From Candidatus Methylopumilus turicensis (GTDB lineage Bacteria; Pseudomonadota; Gammaproteobacteria; Burkholderiales; Methylophilaceae), in assembly GCF_000953015.1 (NCBI RefSeq), contig NZ_LN794158.1:1426001-1490000 (forward strand): DNA of 64,000 bases. Direction: 5' to 3'. Under the pieces are notes generated by a model. It saw only the letters and a program-made list of their open reading frames with translations. It was not told the origin of the DNA and searched no databases. Position numbers and translations under genes: made by a program. Below, one piece after another: positions 38,124-50,058 of the stretch. How positions within the stretch are numbered: the stretch's first letter is position 1; the number at the start of each line of letters is the position of its first letter.

Positions 38124-39662
38124 CTAAATAACAGTGCGCTTCATAAAGTCTTTGAGGCGAATACCCAATGCCCATAGCACAAAGAAATAGGTGCCAGAGC
38201 CCAGCACAAGCAATATCAATAAATGCAACAATTTCGGCACCAACTTATAAGCCATCCAAGTAGCGTCTGAACCAGCAGCAAAATGTAAGACCAAAGCCAT
38301 AGCACCAACCGCTAGCGCAAGTTTTGCCATAAAGGCATACCAACCAGGCTGTGGCTTAAACACACCCGCTTTACGCAAATAAAAATAGAGCAAGCCCGCA
38401 TTCATACAAGCGCCTAGACCAATCGCCAAGGCTAAACCAGCGTGTTTAAACGGGCCAATAAAAGCCAGATTCATGAGCTGTGTTGATGCCAAGGTAAACA
38501 AGGCAATTTTGACTGGGGTTTTAATGTTTTGGCGTGAGTAAAATGCTGGCGCAAGCACTTTTACCAAAATCAGCCCTAACAAACCTAGGCTGTACGCCAT
38601 CAACGCTTGACGGGTCATCTCTACGTCTAAAGCACTAAATGCCCCATAGTGGAATAAGCCCGTCACTAGTGGCACCGAAAGCACCGCCAAAGCAACTGCC
38701 GCTGGCAATGCAAGAATGAATGTGAGTCTCAAGCCCCAGTCCAATAATTGGGAGTACTCACCGTCGGATTTATCAGCGTAGCTTTTCGCCAAACTAGGTA
38801 ACAAAATGGTACCCAAGGCCACGCCTAAAATTCCGGTAGGAAACTCCATTAGACGGTCCGCATAATAAAGCCAAGAAACACTACCCGTGACTAAAAAAGA
38901 AGCAAAAATGGTGTTGATGAGCAGTGAAATTTGCGCAATTGATACGCCGAAAATTGCTGGACCCATCAATTTGAGAATGCGCCAAACACCGGCATCTTTT
39001 AAGTTAATCTCAAACCTTGGCAACAAGCCTAGTTTTCGCAGGTAAGGGAGTTGATAGATTAATTGTGCGATACCGCCCGCAAAAACCGCCCAGCCCAAGA
39101 CCATCACTGAATGATCAAAATAAGGCGCAACAAACATCACTGCGGCAATAAACGAAAGATTCAACCAAACAGGCGTCATGGCTGGCACACGGAAATTACC
39201 GAAAGTGTTGAGTACGCCACCCGCCAGCGAAACCAATGAAATAAAGAAAATATACGGGAAGGTGACACGCAGTAAATCGACCGTTAAATCAAATTTGGCT
39301 TTATCGGCCGCGAACCCTGGTGCACTTACTTGCACCACCCAAGGGGCAGCTAACATCCCTAGAATGGTAATGACGACTAAAAAAAGCCCCAGCAAGGTAG
39401 CCACATGGTTAATCAAGGCCTTGGTTTCATCGACACTGCGCTGTTTTTTATACTCAGCCAGAATAGGTACAAAGGCCTGCGAAAAAGCACCTTCAGCTGA
39501 AATTCGACGTAAGAGATTCGGTATTTTGAAGGCAACAAAAAAAGCATCTGTTGCAACACCAGCACCGAACACGCGTGCAATCAAGGTGTCGCGAACGAAA
39601 CCCAAGATGCGCGAGAGAAATGTCATACTCCCAACGGTGGCAAGTGCTTTAAGCAGATTCAT
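38124..39662 (-). CDS. murJ: Lipid II flippase MurJ
   Basis: A 512-residue, 14-helix MOP-family flippase that moves lipid II across the inner membrane. The N-terminus [25 protein letters not shown] and [16 protein letters not shown] are family signatures. The ATG at 39662 is preferred; a longer frame to 39716 adds an atypical 18-residue extension. No strong ribosome-binding site is seen. Upstream of ribF. Confidence 0.96.
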   Translation of the reverse strand: MNLLKALATVGSMTFLSRILGFVRDTLIARVFGAGVATDAFFVAFKIPNLLRRISAEGAFSQAFVPILAEYKKQRSVDETKALINHVATLLGLFLVVITILGMLAAPWVVQVSAPGFAADKAKFDLTVDLLRVTFPYIFFISLVSLAGGVLNTFGNFRVPAMTPVWLNLSFIAAVMFVAPYFDHSVMVLGWAVFAGGIAQLIYQLPYLRKLGLLPRFEINLKDAGVWRILKLMGPAIFGVSIAQISLLINTIFASFLVTGSVSWLYYADRLMEFPTGILGVALGTILLPSLAKSYADKSDGEYSQLLDWGLRLTFILALPAAVALAVLSVPLVTGLFHYGAFSALDVEMTRQALMAYSLGLLGLILVKVLAPAFYSRQNIKTPVKIALFTLASTQLMNLAFIGPFKHAGLALAIGLGACMNAGLLYFYLRKAGVFKPQPGWYAFMAKLALAVGAMALVLHFAAGSDATWMAYKLVPKLLHLLILLVLGSGTYFFVLWALGIRLKDFMKRTVI

Positions 39663-39820
39663 GCGTGTGTTTGTTGTCGTGTAAAATACTGTTGAAATTA
39701 ATGGCGATTTTAGCATGCGAAGGGCTAAAACCCCGAACGCAATTGATTACAAGCTGCTCACAAGCACATCGCCCACAGCAACATTATTGCAAATAAGCGC
39801 AATTTAACGCTGACAATATA

Positions 39821-39849
39821 TTGCAAAAGCTTTAATAAAACGTTAAGAT
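39821..39849 (+). promoter_or_regulatory. Predicted sigma-70 promoter of rpsT
   Basis: TTGCAA (39821-39826) and TAAGAT (39844-39849) are separated by 17 bases and lie about 35 bases before the rpsT ATG. Good spacing, moderate match to consensus. Confidence 0.5.
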
Positions 39850-39883
39850 GTTCGGCTTCGTATTTTGTTAATTAGGAAAATTC

Positions 39884-40147
39884 ATGGCTAATACCGCGCA
39901 GGCAAGAAAACGTGCTCGTCAGGCAGTTAAGCAACGCGCCCATAACGCCAGCTTGCGTTCTACTTTGCGCACCGCGATCAAAAAGATCATTAAAGCGGTA
40001 GAAGCTGGTGACAAAGGTGCTGCTCAAGCTGCATACTCTGAAAATGTGAGTGTTATTGATCGCATTGCAGACAAGAACATTATTCACAAAAATAAAGCTG
40101 CTCGTCATAAGAGCCGTTTGAACGCTTCAATTAAGGCAATGGCTTAA
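39884..40147 (+). CDS. rpsT: 30S ribosomal protein S20
   Basis: An 87-residue, strongly basic ribosomal protein ([28 protein letters not shown], typical S20). It binds 16S rRNA early in 30S assembly. AGGAAAA precedes the ATG. A single gene with its own promoter and terminator; opposite direction to murJ. Confidence 0.98.
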   Translation: MANTAQARKRARQAVKQRAHNASLRSTLRTAIKKIIKAVEAGDKGAAQAAYSENVSVIDRIADKNIIHKNKAARHKSRLNASIKAMA

Positions 40148-40173
40148 TCAGTCTAGTTTTAATGAGCGTCAAA

Positions 40174-40207
40174 CAAAAAAGCCGGACTAAATGTTCGGCT
40201 TTTTTGT
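40174..40207. terminator. Bidirectional terminator between rpsT and purK
   Basis: GCCGGAC pairs with GTTCGGC around TAAAT, extended by flanking A and T runs of six, so it can act on both strands and separates convergent rpsT and purK. Confidence 0.92.
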
Positions 40208-40231
40208 TGTCTATCACTCGATAGTTTTAAG

Positions 40232-41371
40232 TTACCCAATCCCTAACTCTTCACGCGCTTTGATTGCATTCACAATCACCGTCTCTTGATCTGCACCAAT
40301 GACAGTATAGTGGCCCATCTTACGCCCCGGGCGTGGCTCATGCTTGCCATACAAATGCAGTTTTAGTTCTGGTCTGGCGAAAATCTTATCCCAAGCAGGC
40401 TCAGTACCGTTTTTCCAAACGTCGCCAAGAATATTGACCATCACTGCCTGGCTATGCAAACGACTGTCACCCAAAGGCAAACCCACTAAAGCTCGCAATT
40501 GTTGTTCAAACTGATTGGTAACATTTGAATCAATAGTGTAATGGCCTGAATTGTGAGGGCGCGGGGCCATTTCATTGGCTAACAACTCGCCATTGCTCAC
40601 AAAAAACTCAACTGCTAGCACACCAACGTACTCCAACTTCTCAGCAATCTTAATCGCCAATTGACGCGCCTGGTCTTGAATGGCTTTTGGCGCACGCGCT
40701 GGCACAATACTGACATCCAAAATGCCATTTAAGTGACTATTTTCAGCCAAAGGATAAGCCGCAACATTACCTTGCGCATCGCGAGCTAACACTACTGAAA
40801 CTTCATAATCCAAGCTCAACATTTTTTCTAATACGCACTGCTCGCCTTTGAATGCTTCAAAAGCTGTTTGCGCTTGCGCTTTGTCGGCAACACGCGCTTG
40901 GCCTTTGCCGTCATAGCCAAAACGCGCCACTTTTAAAATGGCAGGATAAATTGCATCAGCATCTGCTGGCAAATCTGATGCCGCATTCACCACGACAAAT
41001 GGCGCAACTGGAATGCCGGCGTCACGGATAAATTGTTTTTCTAATACGCGATGTTGCGCAATTGAAACTGCTTTAGCTGATGGACGAACAGTACGTGTCT
41101 GCGCCAAATTTTCCAAGGTGCTTGCAGGAACGTTTTCGAATTCAGTTGTAATCGCTTGGCAAGTTTCTGCCATGGTTTTTAATGCAGCAGCGTCATCATA
41201 ATCAGCACATAAATGCACATCCGCAATTTTGCCTGCAGGGCTATTTTTATCTGGATCTAGCACGGTAACGCGATAACCCATTTCGTGGGCAGCAATCACA
41301 AAAAACCGACCAAGCTGGCCGCCGCCCAACATTCCCAGCATTGCTGGAGGAAGGATGATATGAGAACTCAA
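40232..41371 (-). CDS. purK: 5-(carboxyamino)imidazole ribonucleotide synthase
   Basis: A 379-residue ATP-grasp enzyme making N5-CAIR in purine synthesis. The N-terminal [13 protein letters not shown] and ATP-grasp segments ([27 protein letters not shown]) are clear. The start is TTG, whose last bases overlap the purE stop as TTGA; GGAG lies 5 bases upstream, which supports it. It is coupled to purE. Confidence 0.97.
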   Translation of the reverse strand: MSSHIILPPAMLGMLGGGQLGRFFVIAAHEMGYRVTVLDPDKNSPAGKIADVHLCADYDDAAALKTMAETCQAITTEFENVPASTLENLAQTRTVRPSAKAVSIAQHRVLEKQFIRDAGIPVAPFVVVNAASDLPADADAIYPAILKVARFGYDGKGQARVADKAQAQTAFEAFKGEQCVLEKMLSLDYEVSVVLARDAQGNVAAYPLAENSHLNGILDVSIVPARAPKAIQDQARQLAIKIAEKLEYVGVLAVEFFVSNGELLANEMAPRPHNSGHYTIDSNVTNQFEQQLRALVGLPLGDSRLHSQAVMVNILGDVWKNGTEPAWDKIFARPELKLHLYGKHEPRPGRKMGHYTVIGADQETVIVNAIKAREELGIG

Positions 41372-41868
41372 GGCTGCTCCGTTAATGTCATATTCAATAC
41401 TTTTGCGGTTTGTGCCGCACGAAAATCTTCTAGTTTTTTAGCCAAATCTACATCACTATTCGCCAAAATAGACACAGCGAACAAGCCAGCATTCGTTGCT
41501 CCGGCATCGCCAATCGCAAAAGTAGCCACTGGAATGCCTTTTGGCATTTGCACAATAGAGAGTAAAGAGTCGTTACCTTGTAAGTGTTTACTCGCAACAG
41601 GAACGCCTAACACAGGCAATGTAGTCTTAGCAGCAACCATCCCAGGCAAGTGTGCAGCACCCCCCGCACCAGCGATAATCACTTGAATGCCTTTAGCTGA
41701 AGCTGTTTCGGCAAATTCAAACATCAAGTCTGGTGTGCGATGTGCAGAAACCACTTGCGCTTCATACGGCACACCGAAATCTGCCAACATTTGCGCAGCC
41801 AATTTCATGGTTGGCCAGTCGCTGTCAGACCCCATAATAATGGCTACTTTTGGTGATGTTTTAGTCAT
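41368..41868 (-). CDS. purE: N5-CAIR mutase (class I PurE)
   Basis: A 166-residue enzyme converting N5-CAIR to CAIR. It begins with [13 protein letters not shown] and has SAHRTPD (catalytic His) and [12 protein letters not shown]. Size is typical of the octameric class I enzyme. Translationally coupled to purK through a 4-base overlap. Confidence 0.98.
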   Translation of the reverse strand: MTKTSPKVAIIMGSDSDWPTMKLAAQMLADFGVPYEAQVVSAHRTPDLMFEFAETASAKGIQVIIAGAGGAAHLPGMVAAKTTLPVLGVPVASKHLQGNDSLLSIVQMPKGIPVATFAIGDAGATNAGLFAVSILANSDVDLAKKLEDFRAAQTAKVLNMTLTEQP

Positions 41869-41895
41869 GGTTGCCCCAGTACTTAAATGTAAATC

Positions 41896-43041
41896 TTACA
41901 AAAGAATAAGGTTATCTCGGTGTATCAATTCAGCTTCATCCACATAACCCAAAATGGATGCAATCTCACTGCTCGGCTGACGCAAAATTCGCGCTGTTTC
42001 AGCTGAAGAATAATTCACTAATCCGCGGGCGATTTCTTTGCCTTGCTCATCTAAACAAGCCACAACATCGCCACGTTCAAAACTGCCTTCAACCGCTACA
42101 ACCCCGACTGGTAATAAACTTTTACCGTCAGTCCGCAACACTTTTACTGCGCCAGTATCGAGTTTTAATTGGCCAGAAACACGCAAATGGTCTGCCATCC
42201 ACTGTTTCTTAGCAAGCATTTTGCCTTGCTCTGTGTGCAGGTGCGTGCCAATGACTTCGCCAGAAGCCAACTTAATGAGCACTTCTTTCTCACGACCAGA
42301 AGCAATAATTGTATGTGCGCCACTTCGCGCTGCTCGCTTAGCCGCCAAAACTTTAGTCAACATACCGCCAGTCCCTACGCTACTGCCAGCACCACCCGCC
42401 ATTTGCTCCAAAGCTTCGTCACCGGCTGTTGCGTGCTGAATAAACTTGGCATCAGGATTTTTGCGTGGGTCAGCTGAATAGAGGCCGGCTTGGTCAGTCA
42501 AAATCACTAAAGCATCCGCTTCGATTAGATTAGCGACCAAAGAAGCTAAGGTATCATTGTCCCCAAAACGAATCTCATCAGTGACGACAGTATCGTTCTC
42601 ATTAATAATTGGAATCACACCTAAATCAAGCAGCGTACGCAAAGTGCTACGCGCATTGAGATAACGCTTACGGTCAGCCAAATCATCATGAGTCAGTAAG
42701 ACTTGCGCTGTATGTAGTGAGTGCTGAGCAAAACATGACTCATACATTTGCACTAAGCCCATTTGGCCAACTGCCGCCGCAGCTTGCAACTCATTCACCG
42801 CTGTTGGACGCTTTTTCCAGCCCAAGCGCTGCATACCTTCGGCCACTGCGCCACTAGAAACCAACACTACTTTTCTTGCTTGAATATCGCCATTCGCTGG
42901 ACGCACTAATTGGGCGATTTGAGCCGCCCAAGCAGCAATCGCCATTTGGTCTAAACCCTCGCCATTGTTCGTGACTAGGCTAGAACCTACCTTAATCACA
43001 ATACATTTTGCGTCAGCTAATAATGATTTCATCTCACTCAA
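41896..43041 (-). CDS. proB: Glutamate 5-kinase
   Basis: A 381-residue enzyme phosphorylating glutamate in proline synthesis. The amino-acid kinase domain starts [21 protein letters not shown] and the [15 protein letters not shown] loop follow. A C-terminal PUA domain spans about 280-370. The frame starts with TTG at 43041; the ATG at 43032 is a close alternative (378 residues). It lies 3 bases after obgE. Confidence 0.97.
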   Translation of the reverse strand: MSEMKSLLADAKCIVIKVGSSLVTNNGEGLDQMAIAAWAAQIAQLVRPANGDIQARKVVLVSSGAVAEGMQRLGWKKRPTAVNELQAAAAVGQMGLVQMYESCFAQHSLHTAQVLLTHDDLADRKRYLNARSTLRTLLDLGVIPIINENDTVVTDEIRFGDNDTLASLVANLIEADALVILTDQAGLYSADPRKNPDAKFIQHATAGDEALEQMAGGAGSSVGTGGMLTKVLAAKRAARSGAHTIIASGREKEVLIKLASGEVIGTHLHTEQGKMLAKKQWMADHLRVSGQLKLDTGAVKVLRTDGKSLLPVGVVAVEGSFERGDVVACLDEQGKEIARGLVNYSSAETARILRQPSSEIASILGYVDEAELIHRDNLILL

Positions 43042-43044
43042 ACT

Positions 43045-44157
<1,113 letters not shown>

Positions 44158-44263
44158 TCACCGCATAATTGATATAACACTTCGGACTCAGCATTGGAAC
44201 TCAAGCTTAAAATCCATTTTGAACTAACCGTATCATACCGCCAAGTTAGCCCCATATAAAACA

Positions 44264-44294
44264 AAAAAGCCCTACCAAGCGATAGGGCTTTTTA
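44264..44294 (-). terminator. Intrinsic terminator after rpmA
   Basis: AAAAAGCCCTA (44264-44274) pairs with TAGGGCTTTTT (44283-44293). Read on the minus strand it ends in a T run. It separates rpmA from obgE, so some readthrough or a separate obgE promoter is implied. Confidence 0.88.
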
Positions 44295-44309
44295 TAGTGC
44301 TCGATAGCA

Positions 44310-44567
44310 TTAAAGTGGGATGATGCTTACCATCTTACGACGCAACGCACCTTTAATAGCGAAAGCAACTTTACCGTCTACTTTTGCATATAGTGTGTGG
44401 TCTTTACCCATGCCGACATTTTCACCAGCGTGCATACGTGTGCCACGTTGACGAACGATGATGCTACCAGCTGAAACTTCTTGCTCACCAAAGGCTTTAA
44501 CACCTAATCGTTGGGCCTGTGAGTCACGACCGTTACGGGAACTCCCGCCAGCTTTCTTATGTGCCAT
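44310..44567 (-). CDS. rpmA: 50S ribosomal protein L27
   Basis: An 85-residue ribosomal protein ([17 protein letters not shown], the L27 N-terminus reaching the peptidyl-transferase centre). GAG precedes the ATG. It is 10 bases after rplU. Confidence 0.98.
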   Translation of the reverse strand: MAHKKAGGSSRNGRDSQAQRLGVKAFGEQEVSAGSIIVRQRGTRMHAGENVGMGKDHTLYAKVDGKVAFAIKGALRRKMVSIIPL

Positions 44568-44577
44568 TTTCTACTCC

Positions 44578-44940
44578 TTATTCAGCTGCTTTAGCTTTTG
44601 CAGCTTTAGCTTTTGCTGGTTTAGTTGAAGCGCCACCGAAATCTGCAATTTGGATTTCTGTATAGCTTTGACGATGACCTTGTGTCTTACGGTAGTGTTT
44701 ACGACGACGGAATTTGAAAATCATTACCTTGTCGCCACGGCCGTGTGATAACACTTTAGCTGTCACGCTAGCGCCAGCGATTAATGGCGCACCAATAGTG
44801 ACATTCTCACCATCAGCCAACACTAATACTTGATCGATAGTAACGTCGCTACCGACATCACCCGTTAATTTTTCTACCTTAAGCCTTAGGCCAGGAGTTA
44901 CGCGGTACTGTTTACCGCCAGTCTTGATGACTGCATACAT
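44578..44940 (-). CDS. rplU: 50S ribosomal protein L21
   Basis: A 120-residue ribosomal protein starting [17 protein letters not shown], with [17 protein letters not shown] and an Ala/Lys-rich tail. The ATG at 44940 has GAGG 8 bases upstream and gives the conserved N-terminus; the frame continues upstream but is not used. Confidence 0.98.
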   Translation of the reverse strand: MYAVIKTGGKQYRVTPGLRLKVEKLTGDVGSDVTIDQVLVLADGENVTIGAPLIAGASVTAKVLSHGRGDKVMIFKFRRRKHYRKTQGHRQSYTEIQIADFGGASTKPAKAKAAKAKAAE

Positions 44941-45179
44941 GATTAAGCCTCGTTTGCTACGCATTCAAATGAACTGCGCATTATACGTAAAATTCGGACT
45001 TAAGCAAATACAAAATAGGCTTTATCTAAAAAACCTTAAGCACCTAAATCAAGCTACACATCATATTTTAACCTAAGTAAGCTTATCACCAGGTTTTTAG
45101 CGCTTTATCCGCATAAAAAGTCCGGCGAAACAGGCCTTATAAATGCTAAAATTGCTATAAATTTTATTGGTAGCTTCAA

Positions 45180-46148
45180 TTGTCACTTAGCCTTATTCAA
45201 TCAAGCATTGCAGACGACATGCGTGCCGTCGATGACGTCATCCGTCAATCACTCCATTCTGAAGTCGTCCTCATTAATCAAGTGGCGGATTACATCATTA
45301 ATAGCGGTGGCAAACGCTTGCGTCCTGCTTTAGTGCTTTTATCTGCAGGCGTTTTCGGAAAAATTGAGCCGCACCACCACATGCTCTCTGCAGTTGTGGA
45401 ATTCATCCACACCGCGACCTTATTACATGATGACGTTGTTGATGAGTCTGCCATGCGTCGCGGCCGCGCAACCGCAAATACCCTATTTGGTAACGCCGCC
45501 AGCGTGTTAGTAGGTGATTTTGTTTATTCGCGCGCCTTCCAAATGATGGTAAGCGTTCAGAATATGCGCGTCATGGATATTTTGGCTGAAGCCACCAACA
45601 TCATTGCTGAAGGCGAAGTGTTACAACTGCTCAACATTAATGATGCTGATATTAGCGATGAAGACTATCTTCGCGTCATTCATTACAAAACGGCTAAATT
45701 ATTTGAGGCCGCCACTCGATTAGGCGCTGTAATTTGCCAAGCATCAGCCCACGATGAACAGGCCATGGCAGAGTATGGCATGCGCTTAGGCACAGCCTTC
45801 CAACTCATTGACGATGTGCTTGATTTAAGCGGCGAGAGCGAAGATATCGGTAAGAATCTTGGCGACGACATCGCTGAAGGAAAGCCAACGCTACCGCTAC
45901 TATATGCGATGAGAAACGGCAACGAAGCCCAGCGCAATCTTATTCGTAACGCCATTGAACAAGGGGGCTTGGAGGATTTAGCTGCTGTGACACAAGCGGT
46001 TAAAGAGACGGGTGCCTTAGACTACGTGAGAGGCCTTGCAAAACAAGAAGCGACGCTTGCATGCCAAGCGATTGCACATTTACCAAAGACAGCCCAACAC
46101 CAAGCACTGATTGATTTAGCAGAATTTTCCGTCGCCAGAACCTATTAA
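45180..46148 (+). CDS. ispB: Octaprenyl diphosphate synthase
   Basis: A 322-residue trans-prenyltransferase that makes the quinone side chain. The first Asp-rich motif LLHDDVVDESAMRRGR and the second FQLIDDVLDLSGE are both present, with GGKRLRPALVLL. The start is TTG; the conserved N-terminal region begins soon after. It is divergent from rplU, a common arrangement. Confidence 0.96.
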   Translation: MSLSLIQSSIADDMRAVDDVIRQSLHSEVVLINQVADYIINSGGKRLRPALVLLSAGVFGKIEPHHHMLSAVVEFIHTATLLHDDVVDESAMRRGRATANTLFGNAASVLVGDFVYSRAFQMMVSVQNMRVMDILAEATNIIAEGEVLQLLNINDADISDEDYLRVIHYKTAKLFEAATRLGAVICQASAHDEQAMAEYGMRLGTAFQLIDDVLDLSGESEDIGKNLGDDIAEGKPTLPLLYAMRNGNEAQRNLIRNAIEQGGLEDLAAVTQAVKETGALDYVRGLAKQEATLACQAIAHLPKTAQHQALIDLAEFSVARTY

Positions 46149-46501
46149 TTAAGGGTAATAGGCTCGCCGTTTTCTGGGTTGAAGTAAGTCAATTGCGCGC
46201 AAGCATTCTTGCCATTCGTGAGTGTGCCGTTAAATAAGGACTCCCCGTCCACATCGACCACGGCATAACCGCTGTGATATAGAGTCACTTCAGCCTCTTG
46301 ACGACCCAAGCGCATCGCATAGCTCATATAATCGTCAGTTTCCTCTTCATTAAATACTTCCCAGTTTTTATGGCCCGTCAGCTGGGCCATCCAATTAGGC
46401 AAATCTACCTCTACGCGGCAGACAACAGGCTTAGTCCAAGCTTCCACTTGGGTTTCATCCATTTCTAATATTGAGGCTTCTACATTTGGCTCAGGGCGCA
46501 T
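46145..46501 (-). CDS. Hypothetical protein
   Basis: A 118-residue acidic soluble protein (Glu/Asp-rich, e.g. EVFNEEETDDYMSYAMRL) with no recognised domain, signal peptide or membrane segment. It overlaps the 3' end of ispB by 4 bases tail to tail and is divergent from pilD. Compact, codon use like neighbours. Probably a real conserved hypothetical. Confidence 0.65.
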   Translation of the reverse strand: MRPEPNVEASILEMDETQVEAWTKPVVCRVEVDLPNWMAQLTGHKNWEVFNEEETDDYMSYAMRLGRQEAEVTLYHSGYAVVDVDGESLFNGTLTNGKNACAQLTYFNPENGEPITLN

Positions 46502-46653
46502 ACAATCTTTTCCTAACAGCAGTTTTATTCATTATATATTGGAGACTGTTTTTTGCATTTCAATAGCGCATATTATTTATGGAGTTGCCCTGACCAATAT
46601 TCAATGCGAATATGCTCTTCATTAAGATCAACCAATAAACAAAAGAAAGTCTC

Positions 46654-47517
46654 ATGTCCGAATTAATTGCGCTCATTCAACAAAACTCAACCATTTTCAT
46701 CATTATCGCCAGCCTCTTAGGCCTTGTGACTGGTAGCTTCTTGAATGTGGTGATACACAGATTGCCCATCATGATGGAGATGAATTGGCGCGAACAATGT
46801 GCCTCACTTAACGGTATTGATCATGCCGAAAAAACCAAAAAATATAATTTAATCAATCCGCGATCAACCTGCCCGCATTGCCAAAAAGCCATCGCAGCAT
46901 GGCACAATATTCCTGTCATTAGCTTTCTAGTACTTGGCGGTAGATGCAAAGAATGTAAAGCTACTATTAGCTGGCGTTACCCTGCTGTTGAAATCATCAG
47001 TGCATTAATAGTGGGCCTAACTGCCTATCAGTTCGGCTTTTCGATCAACGCCTTGGCCGCATCAGCGTTTGTTCTAGCGCTGTTAACACTCACCTTGATA
47101 GATTTAGACACCCAGCTTTTACCAGACGACATCACCCTGCCGCTACTTTGGCTAGGCTTGCTTTTCAACCTAAATGGCGGCTTCACAGATATTCAATCAG
47201 CCATCATCGGTGCAGTAGCGGGCTATTTAATCTTGTGGATCGTTTATTGGGCATTTAAGCTGATTACGGGCAAAGAAGGCATGGGCTATGGTGACTTTAA
47301 AATGCTAGCGGCAATAGGCGCTTGGTTTGGCTGGGCGATGCTCCCAGCGGTCATCCTGCTCTCCTCCATTGCCGGCTCAATTATCGGGATTGGCTTGATT
47401 ATTTTCGCTAAAAAGGGAAGAAACACCGCCATTCCTTTTGGGCCTTATCTCGCACTCGGTGGCATTGCAGCCTTGTTTTGGGGCACGCAACTTTCACACT
47501 TATATTTGGGTGGCTAA
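46654..47517 (+). CDS. pilD: Prepilin peptidase/N-methyltransferase
   Basis: A 287-residue bifunctional membrane enzyme that cleaves and methylates type IV prepilins or type II pseudopilins. The N-terminal methyltransferase region has a zinc site of two CxxC pairs (CPHCQKA and CKECKA), and catalytic Asp residues lie in LIDLDTQLLPDDI and GYGDFKML. Eight helices. It leads the pilD-coaE-zapD-yacG cluster. No pil or gsp structural gene is in the window. Confidence 0.96.
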   Translation: MSELIALIQQNSTIFIIIASLLGLVTGSFLNVVIHRLPIMMEMNWREQCASLNGIDHAEKTKKYNLINPRSTCPHCQKAIAAWHNIPVISFLVLGGRCKECKATISWRYPAVEIISALIVGLTAYQFGFSINALAASAFVLALLTLTLIDLDTQLLPDDITLPLLWLGLLFNLNGGFTDIQSAIIGAVAGYLILWIVYWAFKLITGKEGMGYGDFKMLAAIGAWFGWAMLPAVILLSSIAGSIIGIGLIIFAKKGRNTAIPFGPYLALGGIAALFWGTQLSHLYLGG

Positions 47518-47520
47518 GCG

Positions 47521-48138
47521 ATGTATGTTGTTGGACTCACAGGTGGCATAGGTAGCGGAAAAAGTGAAGCAGCAAGGCTATTTGCTGAGCTAGGGGTGCC
47601 TATCGTGGACGTCGACATCATCAGCCATGAATTAACCGCCAGCGGCCAAGGCACTTTGGAAGAAATTACCCAGGTTTTTGGTAAAGATATGCTAAATAGC
47701 GATGGCAGCCTCAATAGAGCAGCTTTACGCCAAAAAGTGTTTGCAGATCGCGAAGCTAGAAAAAAACTAGAAACCATTCTCCATCCAGCCATTTACAACA
47801 AGGCAATGGAAGCGCTTAATAAAAATGCTACAGCTCCTTATCAAGTTTTAGCCATTCCGCTTTTGTTTGAAAGTGACCGTTACTTAAAAATCATCAATCG
47901 CAGTCTAGTGATTGATAGTAGTCCTGAGATGCAAATTTCCAGAGCAAGCAAGCGAGACGGCCTTTCAGAGTCGGATATTCAGAAAATCATTGATATCCAA
48001 ATACCACGTGAAAAGCGAAACGCACTCGCAGACGATATCATTTTAAATGACGGCTTAATTGAAGAATTAAAAGAGAAAATTAAGCGCGTACATGAGAAAT
48101 ATATCAATACTTGCGTAATTGACAATTCAAACCCATAA
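47521..48138 (+). CDS. coaE: Dephospho-CoA kinase
   Basis: A 205-residue P-loop kinase for the last step of CoA synthesis. The Walker A is GGIGSGKSEA; VDVDIISHEL and the LID region (SKRDGLSES) follow. 3 bases after pilD. Confidence 0.97.
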   Translation: MYVVGLTGGIGSGKSEAARLFAELGVPIVDVDIISHELTASGQGTLEEITQVFGKDMLNSDGSLNRAALRQKVFADREARKKLETILHPAIYNKAMEALNKNATAPYQVLAIPLLFESDRYLKIINRSLVIDSSPEMQISRASKRDGLSESDIQKIIDIQIPREKRNALADDIILNDGLIEELKEKIKRVHEKYINTCVIDNSNP

Positions 48139-48184
48139 TCTGACGTATCTAAGTGTTTAATAAAATATTTAAGCGAAAACTAAA

Positions 48185-48943
48185 GTGGCGATTTACGAAT
48201 TTCCTTTTAACGAAAGAATCAGAACTCTGCTTCGTCTAGAGGATTTATTCTCTAAGGTTTTGCTTAATATCGCTTCAGAACACCCAAGCCATCACCATAA
48301 TGCCATTGTGTCTTTTTTCCAGATTCTGGATATTCTTGACCGTACAGATTTAAAAACTGACCTACTACAAGAGTTAGATCGCCAAAAAGTCATCATGACA
48401 AGTTTAGTAGGCAATCCAAACATCGCATCTGAAGTGCTTCAGCCTATTTTAGACAAAATCATTGGCACGTCAGCGCGACTTAGAACCATTAGCACCAGAA
48501 TAGGCCAGCCGCTCAAAGAAAACGAGTGGCTGATGTCGATTAAACAGCGCGCTGTTATTCCTGGCGGCTTGTGCGAGTTTGATTTGCCCTCTTACCATTA
48601 TTGGTTAGAAAGTCCTGCGGAGGAACGAAAGCAGGATTTAGAAAAATGGTTAGGTCACGTCACGCCAATCTATGACGCACTAGGAATCATTCTAAACATC
48701 CTCAGAGGAAGCGGTAAAGGCGTTGCAAATATTGCTGTCAATGGGGCTTACCAGCAAATGCTTGGTAATGCAAAACCAGCCCAAATGTTGCAAGTAAAAG
48801 TCGATGACGACTTAAATTGCTATCCTGAAATTAGTGCTAATAAATATGCAATCAATTTGCGCTTTATCTCCATGAGCCGCACTGAAAAACCACATCCATG
48901 TGAATTTGATATTCCATTCTCACTCACACTCGGCAACCTTTAA
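48185..48943 (+). CDS. zapD: Cell division protein ZapD
   Basis: A 252-residue protein that bundles FtsZ filaments. It begins AIYEFPFNERIRTLLRLEDL, the DUF1342/ZapD signature, and has FDLPSYHYWL. The start is GTG. It lies between coaE and yacG, the order conserved in beta- and gammaproteobacteria. Confidence 0.95.
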   Translation: MAIYEFPFNERIRTLLRLEDLFSKVLLNIASEHPSHHHNAIVSFFQILDILDRTDLKTDLLQELDRQKVIMTSLVGNPNIASEVLQPILDKIIGTSARLRTISTRIGQPLKENEWLMSIKQRAVIPGGLCEFDLPSYHYWLESPAEERKQDLEKWLGHVTPIYDALGIILNILRGSGKGVANIAVNGAYQQMLGNAKPAQMLQVKVDDDLNCYPEISANKYAINLRFISMSRTEKPHPCEFDIPFSLTLGNL

Positions 48944-48966
48944 TTCTTTTTTAAGTTTAGTCCCCA

Positions 48967-49164
48967 ATGCAATCTGTCGAAAAAAAACGTCTAGTCCCAT
49001 GCCCAGAATGTGGAAAACTTTCTGAATTTAGTCCTAGCAATGCGTTTAGACCCTTTTGCTCTGAGCGATGCAAAATGATTGATTTAGGCATTTGGGCAAG
49101 TGAAGGCTATCGCATTGAAACACCTATCACTGCAGATGATTTAGATACAGAAGGTCTGAATTAA
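48967..49164 (+). CDS. yacG: DNA gyrase inhibitor YacG
   Basis: A 65-residue zinc protein with C-x2-C (CPECGKL) and C-x3-C (FCSERCKMIDLG), an exact YacG pattern. It binds and inhibits GyrB in E. coli. 23 bases after zapD. Confidence 0.95.
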   Translation: MQSVEKKRLVPCPECGKLSEFSPSNAFRPFCSERCKMIDLGIWASEGYRIETPITADDLDTEGLN

Positions 49165-49165
49165 G

Positions 49166-49612
49166 ATGCTAAAAAAGAAGCTATATTTTGTATTAACAAT
49201 CTTAGTGACAATGTTGCTGGCTTGCAGCAAACAAGCGCCCGAAATTTCCATCACTGACAATTGGGTCCGTGCAACAGCTGAAGGCCAAGAGGTAGGCGCG
49301 GCTTATATGACCATCACCAGCACATCAGACACCCGCCTGGTCAAAGTGGAAAGCTCTGCTTCAGATAGTGTCGAAATTCATAGCATGATCATGGAAAATG
49401 GCGTCATGAAAATGCGCATGCTTGAACAATTAGATTTAAAAGCGAACACACCCAACAAGCTTGCGCCGGGGGAATTCCATTTAATGTTATTTGATTTGAA
49501 GAAACCGCTAAAAGCTGGCGAAACCGTTTCATTTGCTTTGCATTTCAAAAATCAAGCTGGCAAAGAAAGTTTGGTTACAGTCAGCAGTCCCATCCTTGCT
49601 GAACAGCCATAA
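49166..49612 (+). CDS. Copper chaperone PCu(A)C-type lipoprotein
   Basis: A 148-residue protein with signal peptide and lipobox (LLACS, Cys at about 18). The PCu(A)C domain shows SITDNWVRAT...GAAYMTI, EIHSMIMENGVMKMR and the HLMLF motif with the His/Met ligands that bind Cu(I). It may supply copper to cytochrome oxidase assembly. It starts 1 base after yacG. Confidence 0.9.
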   Translation: MLKKKLYFVLTILVTMLLACSKQAPEISITDNWVRATAEGQEVGAAYMTITSTSDTRLVKVESSASDSVEIHSMIMENGVMKMRMLEQLDLKANTPNKLAPGEFHLMLFDLKKPLKAGETVSFALHFKNQAGKESLVTVSSPILAEQP

Positions 49613-49617
49613 GCTAG

Positions 49618-50058
49618 TTAATTAGCGCGATTAGCCATAACTGAAAATGGCAACTGAAGGCGCTGGATCCCATTGCCAGCTTCAATCTCAAGCAACATAT
49701 TCCAATCACTACGCCCCTGCATACAAATAGGCAAAGTCACCTCTGTTTTCCAATCGCCAGATTGATTCACTTGGATTAAGCGGTAACGATTTAAGCCCAT
49801 TTCCATATCTTGCATCGCAAAATCAACATGAATGTTTTTAACGGCTTCAGCTCGATTAAGATGCAAATTTAAATGCAACGGCTTCATCACTTGCGGCGCT
49901 TCGGCAAACTGAACCGTGAACACCTCATTGCCACATGACTGAGTAATATCAGCACAAGATAAAACGCTAATGGGCGCCAACTCTGGCTTAGCAAAATAAA
50001 ACTTCGCCCCAAAGCCTAGTGCAATCAACAAAACTAGTAGTAAAAAAAATTTCTTCAT
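49618..50058 (-). CDS. Hypothetical exported protein
   Basis: A 146-residue protein with a short N-terminal membrane anchor or signal (about 3-20) and a beta-rich periplasmic part (LNLHLNRAEAVKNIHVDF; TEVTLPICMQGR). Three cysteines lie at about 35, 42 and 111. It follows the Nudix gene by 0 bases on the same strand. It faces the PCu(A)C gene tail to tail. Function unknown. Confidence 0.75.
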   Translation of the reverse strand: MKKFFLLLVLLIALGFGAKFYFAKPELAPISVLSCADITQSCGNEVFTVQFAEAPQVMKPLHLNLHLNRAEAVKNIHVDFAMQDMEMGLNRYRLIQVNQSGDWKTEVTLPICMQGRSDWNMLLEIEAGNGIQRLQLPFSVMANRAN